Shown here piece after piece: positions 57,014 to 64,000 of a stretch of 64,000 nucleotides of DNA (position 1 is the first letter of the stretch; every line of letters starts with the position of its first letter). This DNA is from Dasypus novemcinctus. Its lineage: Eukaryota; Chordata; Mammalia; Cingulata; Dasypodidae. Made by a program: the position numbers and the translations under genes. The stretch lies in assembly GCF_030445035.2 (NCBI RefSeq), contig NC_080683.1:93705675-93769674 (forward strand). The letters run 5' to 3'. The notes beneath the pieces were generated by a model. The model had not been told where the DNA came from and did no database searches. It saw only the letters and a list, made by a program, of their open reading frames with translations.

Positions 57014-57019
57014 AATAAA
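57014..57019 (+). promoter_or_regulatory. Candidate RSPH4A poly(A) signal
   Basis: AATAAA only 4 nt after the stop codon. If used, the 3'UTR would be about 20-30 nt, unusually short. Longer 3'UTRs using later signals cannot be excluded. Confidence 0.45.
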
Positions 57020-57649
57020 GTTAAATATTTCTTATGTGAGAACTGATTATATATGTATGACTGATCAGAAATGTGACTAGCACCTGTTCAAATTTGAAAT
57101 TTCTTATATGGTACTAAAATACATGCTTATAGACAGATGCTCAATGGATTTCCCAGAGGCTAAATGATGTGATTACATCATTTTATTGATGGCAAAAGCA
57201 ATATATGCTTGCATATTCTTGTGTTTAAAAAAGTGTCTCAGATTTAATTTCTAATTTAGTAATATCAAAAGATTTAACCCTCAAAAACTCCTTGGGAAAC
57301 TCAGTATTTTTTTAATGTCAAGGACTACTGAGAACAGAAATTTTGATAACCACTGAACTAGAGCATGTATTCTTAACAAGCCTGTGATATTGTGAGCAAA
57401 TTTTGTGCATATTCATTCTTTTCCCACTGGAGTGAGGGTTCATAGTTCCATCACTTGCTTACAGAATCAAACTTTTAAATCTTTTACTTGTTACTTCTCA
57501 AAGAACTTTCTCACTCTGACTCTTCCTTCATCCTATAGAAACTGGTTTAAAGTGACTGGGAAAGTGATTGTATAGAGGTGGTTAGCTGGGATAGAGACCC
57601 AGACATTCTCTACCACTGCTTATCTAAAACTAGTAATTTTTTTCATTCC

Positions 57650-58480
57650 CTCAAAAAGTATTTTTAAGCCTGTAGATGCAAGGCATGCTGAGGCTACCAC
57701 TAAAAACAAGACATTCCCCCTGGAATCAAAGAGCTTATATTCAGACTGAACACAAAAAGGTATATAGAATATTAGAATAGACCACGATTAGCAAGTAACA
57801 ATTTATAAGTTAACATAAAATGGTTTCTCAAACTTCAGAAGGACTAATTTTTAAAAAATCCAACTCATTACAGACCATTTCTTTTATAAATTAAAATAAT
57901 ATAGCAGCAATTCTCAATTACTATACTTACCACAGACTGGCAAACAGTTCACAGATCATTGATATATACTTTGAGTAACACTGCTTTTAAGCACTTAGCC
58001 GGTGTACTAAGAAATGCTTCAAGAAGCACTTCTAAGAGCAAATAGGTAGAATATTATGTGGAAGACTGTTCCAGGCAATACCAGCTGCATTTTGGCTCAC
58101 TGGATAAAAAGAGTGGAATTTTTAAAGGAGTGGTTGAGACTGGGGAGGTTAGCAAGGGTCAGATTATGTAGGACATTAGGATTACTGTAACCATGTGCAA
58201 TGAAGAGGATTAAACTATAAAGTCACACCACATCTGAACTTTAGAATGTTTTGGCTTCAGTCTGGAGGACTGATTAACAGGTCAGTACTTGATGCAGGGA
58301 GACCAGGTAGGAGGTAACATTATGTAAGTAAGAGATAATGGTGGCAAGAAATAGGATAGCTGCTTGAGGATTTACAGCAGAAAATTGGTTACCAGTCTGA
58401 AGCACAGAATATTAAGGATGGTTTCCAGAATTTCCAATTGGGCAGTATGACTTCATTTGTGGAGTACAACTTTGTTTTTG
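57650..58480 (-). repeat. LINE-2 (antisense)
   Basis: Antisense L2 words run in order: 'gcatgctgaggctaccacta', 'atcaaagagcttatattcag', 'cagattatgtaggacattag' and 'tgcagggagaccaggtagga'. Lies between the RSPH4A and ZUP1 ends. 57030-57650 shows nothing recognisable. Confidence 0.6.
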
Positions 58481-58540
58481 TTGGAGTACCTAAAATTTAT
58501 AAAACTTCATACAAGTTGGTTAATTCTTGCTAATTTTTTC

Positions 58541-58865
58541 ATGGTGTAGTAGACACTTGTTGCTTAATATCCATTTCTTCATCTATCCTGATTTGCTTTT
58601 GAGAAACTGCCTGTGTCCCAGGAGATACTGTCTCATGCCAATCAGATATGCCTTCTCTGGAATCTGAATTTTCCTTGACTCCAACAAGATCATTCCTGCT
58701 ATGAATGAGACCATATTCTTGCCTCCAGAGCTCCTTTGGTTCCATCAGGGTCTCTATTTACCCATGTATTTGGTGAGCTTCTAATAACCTTCCAATGAAT
58801 TCCCTTCTGCTTAAGTTAGCCAGAATAAGATTCTTGCTTGCAACCAAAGAATTCTAATTAACATA
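58541..58865 (+). mobile_element. Possible old MaLR/ERVL-class LTR relic
   Basis: Ends 'cttccaatgaattcccttc' ... 'gcttgcaaccaaagaattct', similar to the 3' end of old LTRs. No flanking repeats seen; family uncertain. Fossil without genes. Confidence 0.4.
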
Positions 58866-59049
58866 TATGGAATATCCAAATGAATCTGAAAGTTTCATTC
58901 CTGTAGGACACTTTAAACACCAAACTCTAAATCATAGTTGTATAGGTAGTGTGATATCTAACAAAAACAAATCTTTTTTGGAGCTATGCCTGTAAATATT
59001 AAGGTTATTTCTAATCTGTGAGAAGGGAATTTCATTATGTATGTTCTGT

Positions 59050-59290
59050 AACAGAAAGCAGAATAGTATAATGGTAGAAAGCAAGAGCTTGGAAGTGAGA
59101 CAGTCTGGCTTCTCAGACTCTGGATCAAAATCATTTTCTAACTATTTCCTTGGGCAAATTACTAATCTCAGAGATTCAGCTTCCTCACAGAGATAATAAT
59201 AGTACTTGTCTCAAGGGTGATTTTGAAGATTAAACTAATACATGTAAAATAGAAAAGGGTACCTAACACATGCAAGGACTCAAATATCAC
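59050..59290 (+). repeat. MIR SINE
   Basis: 'aagcagaatagtataatggt', 'agacagtctggcttctcaga', 'gataataatagtacttgtct' and 'ttgaagattaaactaataca' follow the MIR order. Confidence 0.75.
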
Positions 59291-59370
59291 TTATGGCTAT
59301 ACATTTTAAAACCATTTCTGAAAAATGAGTAAGAAAAGAAAAAGAAAAATCCACAATTAAAGTAAGATAT

Positions 59371-59376
59371 TTTATT
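59371..59376 (-). promoter_or_regulatory. Candidate ZUP1 poly(A) signal
   Basis: TTTATT on plus, i.e. AATAAA on minus, about 185 nt after the ZUP1 stop. It gives a 3'UTR of roughly 200 nt and leaves about 2.3 kb to the RSPH4A end. Confidence 0.45.
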
Positions 59377-59561
59377 GACATTACTAAACAATGAAGCACT
59401 AAAGGAATAATTTAATTAATATAACAAACATTTTAGAAATTAAATTATATTATAAGTTGAGTACTTAGAGAATTCAGACTCATAAGTTTTATCAAGGAGT
59501 TTAATATCTGAATTTGGAAAAACAAAAGTATAATTCCATAGTCACTGAAATGTTTAATTCT

Positions 59562-59609
59562 TCAAGGAATCTTCTCGGCTGTAAAGACTTGAGAAGCTTG
59601 TCTCCTGGC
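59562..59609 (-). CDS. ZUP1: ZUP1 last coding exon (C-terminal 15 residues)
   Basis: On minus, acceptor tccttttcaag is followed by codons for ARRQASQVFTAEKIP and TGA, which I remember as the C-terminus of ZUP1 (ZUFSP), a K63-linkage deubiquitinase acting in genome stability. Position and strand agree with the human order RSPH4A then ZUP1, tail to tail. The exon is only 48 nt of coding sequence, so the call leans on synteny and remembered sequence. No further ZUP1 exon was found up to 64000. Confidence 0.72.
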   Translation of the reverse strand, partial: ARRQASQVFTAEKIP

Positions 59610-60479
59610 CTTGAAAAGGAATTTTTAAAAACGGTTAATTTTAAGCTAGAAATCATTAGAATATATATTATCATTCTAATATGAAAATACAAATCTACAG
59701 TGTTTTTCAAGATAATGAAAAGTCCTAAAGAAAAACTATAGCTTCAAACTTATGAAATTAGGAATAAACAGTTTTAAAGCCAATCCGTTAAAGAAACTGA
59801 AGAAAAGTCCAGATCAAGACAAAACAATATGAAGTAAAAAGAGAATGTCTGTTTTACGAATTACTGAGTTAAAAGTAAAAATGCTGGCTCAAGGTCAGGG
59901 AGAAATAGAGGTAAAAACAGAGAGAAGGAAAGCTGGAGATAGGATAGCAGAGAGAGGCAGATACCCTAAGAAGACAATCTCCCTTCAAAATGCCACTTCA
60001 AAAAAATTTTAAATTTTTGTGCTATTTTCACTTTTATTACAATTAAAGGCATATTAAACCAAGCTAAAATAAAACCAAGTTAGGAGTATAAGGATTACAC
60101 AACAGAGAACTAAGAACGTAGTAATGTAACAATGTATCAAAATGTGAAGAAAATTGATAATCTTGCTCATGGAAAAGCAAGGCAACTACACAGATTTGTA
60201 TTTATTATTTAACTAAATTTCAGTAGAATAAATTTCTTCACCTAACCAAGTAATCCAATATCCAGAACAGGGTAGTAGATGCTTAAAAAATATTTATGGT
60301 ATCGCATATTACACTGCTAGAATTAAAAAAAAATCAGTTTGAAAGCTGGTCTCTCACCTTGAATAATAACCACACAAATTAGGAAAATATAAGAAAATTG
60401 AAATGCAGTCATAAATAACTACATTTTAGGATACTTTAAAATATCAAATTTGTTCTGAAATTCTTCCACCAAAAAATGT
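59610..60479. other. ZUP1 last intron, nothing recognised
   Basis: A/T-rich with no ORF or repeat identified. Confidence 0.4.
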
Positions 60480-60885
60480 GTAATGATTTCTGACAACAGA
60501 AATTTATTATTGCCTCATGGTTCCAGAACTTGTAAAAAGGCCTGCTTCTTCCCAGGGTCAGTAGTGTTCTGATGAGTCAGTAATCCTTGGGTTCCCTGGC
60601 CTTCCCATCACAATGGGATGTTCTCTCCTTTCTCTTCTGGGTTCCATTCACTTCCTGCTTCCAGCTTTTCCTGAGTTTTTGTCTTTCATGTTTTCCTTTG
60701 CTTATAAGGACTTAAGCCATATTGGAATAAAGACTACCTTCATTCAGTCTGAGCACATCTTAACTAATAATAACATTTTCAAAGGTCCTATTTACAAATG
60801 GGTTCACACCCACAGGACCAGGGGTTGGCACCTGAACATGCCTTTTGTGGGAGACATGATTCAATCCCCGACAATTGATAAGATT
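60480..60885 (-). mobile_element. MLT1-type (MaLR) LTR relic
   Basis: Antisense order of MLT1-like words: 'caacagaaatttattattgc', 'gtcagtaatccttgggttcc', 'cttataaggacttaagccat', 'tcttaactaataataacatt' and 'gagacatgattcaatccc'. Old eutherian fossil, no genes. Confidence 0.65.
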
Positions 60886-60945
60886 TTTATTTTATTTTTA
60901 AAAATGTAATATATCTTTTCAAAAATAAAGTTGTTTACATAAAAG

Positions 60946-61027
60946 TTATGAGGCTTTGTATCTTTAGAGAAGTAGCAATATAGCATTTATGAGGCTTTGT
61001 ATCTTTAGAGAAGTAGCAATATAGCAT
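60946..61027 (+). repeat. Perfect 41-bp tandem duplication
   Basis: Two identical 41-bp units (60946-60986 and 60987-61027) starting 'ttatgaggctttgtatcttt'. The second runs directly into a MIR at its right. Confidence 0.95.
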
Positions 61028-61275
61028 AGTGGTTAAAAGCAGGGCTGTGGATGCAAACTGTCTGAACTGGAAATCACTCTGCTACTTAGTAGCTAGGTAA
61101 CTTTAGGAATATAACATTTTCTCTTGCTTCAGTATCTTCATCTGTAATATGGGAATAGCAACAGTGACTAGCTCACAGGACTGTTGTGTGTATTAAATTA
61201 AAAGATATACATAATGTGCTTAGAATAGCATCTCGCACTGAGTAAACATTGCACTAATGTTATTCCTATTATAAT
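61015..61275 (+). repeat. MIR SINE
   Basis: 'gcatagtggttaaaagcagg', 'cagtatcttcatctgtaata' and 'ttgcactaatgttattccta' in MIR order. Confidence 0.8.
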
Positions 61276-62204
61276 GATATTACGATTCTATTATACTTCT
61301 TATTATTCCTTTTCTACCTGCAGAATTGTACACTATTCTCCAAGATCAAATTCTTAGAGTTAAAGAAAACATAGCTACTCTCTATAACTTAAAAAAAAAA
61401 AAAGTATAAACACAACAAATGCATAAACACATTTTTAGTATTCCAGTATCACCAATCTCTGTATTTCTAAACCTAATAACCTAATAGCTAACTAAAATGT
61501 TCAGCTAGACTCCACAATCATATTTAATCCCACCCATGCTCTCAAAAGCCATCTGTACACTAAATGTCTTGGAATTTTAGTAATAAATTATCCTCTATCT
61601 AGCCAAATGAATGACAGGGTAAATAAAATGAACGCAAGTTTGGCATTTAAATCACTGCCAAATAACCTTTAATGTATCAGAGTAAACCGAAGACCCTCTT
61701 AAACAATCCCTGCCTTCAGATTCCAAGTCACAAAGCTGAAAAGATTCTAGTTCTCTCATTTCAAACAATTTTTTCTTTCTCCTGTGATCCTGTTTATCTC
61801 CAACCGTTCCTCTCCAGTCTTCTGTCTCTCCTCTCAAGGAAAGCAAATCAATGTGAAGTACTCAAATAGGGGCATTTTTAAAATCATTCTGTGGCTTGTG
61901 CATTTTCTAAACTTGATATGCCAACACATATTGTCAGTTCATACAAAGTGGAAAGTTTTCAATACTTGAAATTTTTTCTACAATACACCACACATCATTT
62001 AATTTCAAGGGTTAAAGATGAGAAGCACCTCTACTGAAATTTAATTCTAGTACTGTGTATACCCAATAAGCCCACATGCATAAAATATATACTGATATGG
62101 GATACCAATGACAGGTGATATATGGCTGACAGGGAGCTGTACAGAACATATGTCCAGGGTGCATGGTAATGTTTGGATATACTCATAGTGGCAACAATTA
62201 AAAA
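61276..62204. other. ZUP1 intron, nothing recognised
   Basis: No coding or repeat signal beyond A-runs. Confidence 0.4.
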
Positions 62205-63640
62205 CCACAGCAGGGGGGGTACTGGGTTCCTGGCCAGTGGTGCTCTGTTGTGGTCCCTAGGGGAGCAGCGACAGTCTCCCAGGTACAGCGGCGGGGACCG
62301 GGAGGGAGTGAGGGTTCAACAGTGAGCCCCTGATGCTAATGACTATGCTTGTGAGCTGATAAACCTAAAATAAGAACAAGGCCTAGAGCAACATTGTGCC
62401 TGGGAATTTCCTCCTGTCAGCCTTCATTTTACTCAAATGTGGCCAGTCTCGAAGCCAAACTCAGCATGTAAATGCAATGCCTTCCCTCCAGCGTGGGACA
62501 TGACACCCGGGGATGAGCCTCCCTGGCAACGAGGGACCACTATCAAATACCAACTGATGATGCAACTGGAAAAGGACCTTATACGGAAGGTTCAATGCGG
62601 ATCAGCAGAATATCCATGTCTACATAAAATACCATGACTTTAAAATGCTGTTTGACCTATAGTAAGGGGGAAATGGAAAGGAGAAATGAGTTTATATGGC
62701 TACGAGTTTCTAAAAAAGAGTCTGGAGGCTGGCAGAAGGATTGCCCTCATGCACAACTGAGCAGAGTCAGAGAGACAGATAAAGCAGATACAACCCCCAG
62801 ATATTGGTTCCTTTGAAGGCTAAACAGACCCATGAGAGTTATGGTCATGGCCGATGGGGTTAACTACCAGGGCAGATGGCCCCTCTTTGGAAATGGTGTT
62901 TATGTGTGATGAATCTGGACTCAGATGGGATCTCCCTTCATAAGACTTTCATGCTAATGTGCTGGAGGTGCAGTTAACGTTGGGGTTTAAGATATATTTA
63001 GGGGATTTGAATCTCTGGACTGACAATGTGATAGCCAGGTCCTGAGCCTCAACAGACTCCAGCACCTACAATCTGATTTATTGGACTTACCACACTCAGC
63101 TAAGATGGAGTTGAAGAAGGACAACCACCACACCATGGAGCCTAGAGTGATTACAACTGAAAATGGGAGGATTGCATCCAGCATCCATGTGGAATCTGAG
63201 CCTCCTCTTGACATAGAGGTGCAATGGACACAACCAATCCAATGTCCACATAGAAGAGGTGGCATTGGATTGGGAAAAGTGGACATGGTGGACGATGGGT
63301 ATGGGGAAAGGCAGGAAGAGACGAGAGGTGGAGGCGTCTTTGGGACATGGAGCTGCCCTGGATGGTGCTTCAGAGGTAATCACCGGACATTGTAAATCCT
63401 CACAGGGCCCACTGGATGGAATGGAGGAGAGTATGGGCCATGATGTGGACCATTGTCTATGAGGTGCAGAGGTGCCCAAAGATGTACTTACCAAATCCAA
63501 TGGATATGTCATGATGATGGGAACGAGTGTTGTTGGGGGGGGAGAGGGGGGGTGGGGGGGGTGGGGGTGAATGGGACCTCACATATATATTTTTAATGTA
63601 ATATTATCACAAAGTCAATTAAAAAAAAAAAAAAGAAAAA
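62205..63640 (+). mobile_element. 1.4-kb non-coding retroposon with A-tail
   Basis: A GC-richer block starting near a G-run at 62213, with words such as 'gcgtgggacatgacacccgg' and 'acaatgtgatagccaggtcc', ending in a G-rich stretch (63537-63572), 'tttttaatgtaatattatca' and an A-tail at 63620. Only short fortuitous ORFs. A 5'-truncated relative of its 3' end sits at 49568-49757. I recall similar sequence as a common xenarthran repeat but cannot name it. Confidence 0.65.
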
Positions 63641-64000
63641 AAATATAGCCTCAATAATCATAAGGATATTTTAATAAAAAATAATTAAGATCAATAGGAC
63701 TTTGGTCTCTCTGGATTAAGTTAGGTTTACTTACCATTATATGTTGTCATTACTCATTACTTATTTGACAATAAATGTTAAATTAGATACTATAAAATTA
63801 AATACAGTTATGAAGCTCTGAGTAATTAGAAGTCATTAGGTACCATTTAGAATTTAGAGGTGCCTATTACAGAAATTAAATGGCAAAAAAAAGTCTTTGC
63901 CAATTTATTGAAAGATAATGAGGTGTACAGGATTGATTTTAACTAAAATTTTTAAACTCTTAAGTTCAATCCTTTCAAGTTTTACATAAGAAATAGATAC
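63641..64000. other. Window end, nothing recognised
   Basis: A/T-rich ZUP1 intronic sequence. Confidence 0.4.

Noticed and set aside
62437-63512. Short frames in the 62-63.6 kb block as ZUP1 exons
   Set aside because: They lack ZUP1-like motifs and proper splice borders, and the block ends in an A-tail with a related copy elsewhere, so it is a retroposon.

Overview
The window reads as mammalian nuclear DNA from a xenarthran, most likely an armadillo (Dasypus or a close relative). Nine copies of one tRNA-derived SINE with the hallmark 'acttggcccagtgg' head and an (AATAA)n/A tail match the armadillo DAS SINE family as I remember it. There are no Alu, B1 or carnivore SINEs. Gene order matches human 6q22.1 / mouse chr10: SULT3A1 (+), RSPH4A (+), then the tail end of ZUP1 (-).

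Layout. 1-18.5 kb: an apparently complete six-coding-exon SULT3A1 (cytosolic amine sulfotransferase, 293 aa) with old L1, L2, MIR and DAS elements in its introns. 18.9-26.1 kb: two LINE-1 copies, one with an inverted 5' part and one carrying a tandem duplication and a solo LTR. 26.2-33.3 kb: fossil ERVL-class sequence. A MaLR piece comes first, then the 3' part and MLT2-type LTR of an ERVL provirus into which two processed host retrocopies (LSM14A and HMGN1) and a DAS SINE have landed. 33.3-37.5 kb: L1 pieces, including an L1 5' end whose 5'UTR has two tandem monomers of about 0.4 kb. 39.3-57.0 kb: RSPH4A (radial spoke head protein of motile cilia, 715 aa, six exons) with a GC-rich promoter. 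Its 10.6-kb first intron is mostly one L1 that took many later insertions. 57.0-64 kb: a short tail-to-tail intergenic region, the last coding exon of ZUP1 on the minus strand, and its last intron, which holds a 1.4-kb non-coding retroposon.

The genes do not form a pathway. SULT3A1 is a PAPS-dependent conjugating enzyme, RSPH4A a structural protein of cilia, and ZUP1 a K63-specific deubiquitinase; their linkage is ordinary conserved synteny. I found no RNA gene, CRISPR array or other novel system. The most unusual points are the intact SULT3A1 (from memory, human keeps only a pseudogene), the L1 5'UTR monomers, the doubly hit ERVL fossil, a four-copy solo-LTR family with 5-bp target duplications, and the non-coding retroposon. 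Repeat names come from recognising consensus-like stretches by eye; edges are good to about 10-50 bases unless a target-site duplication is given.
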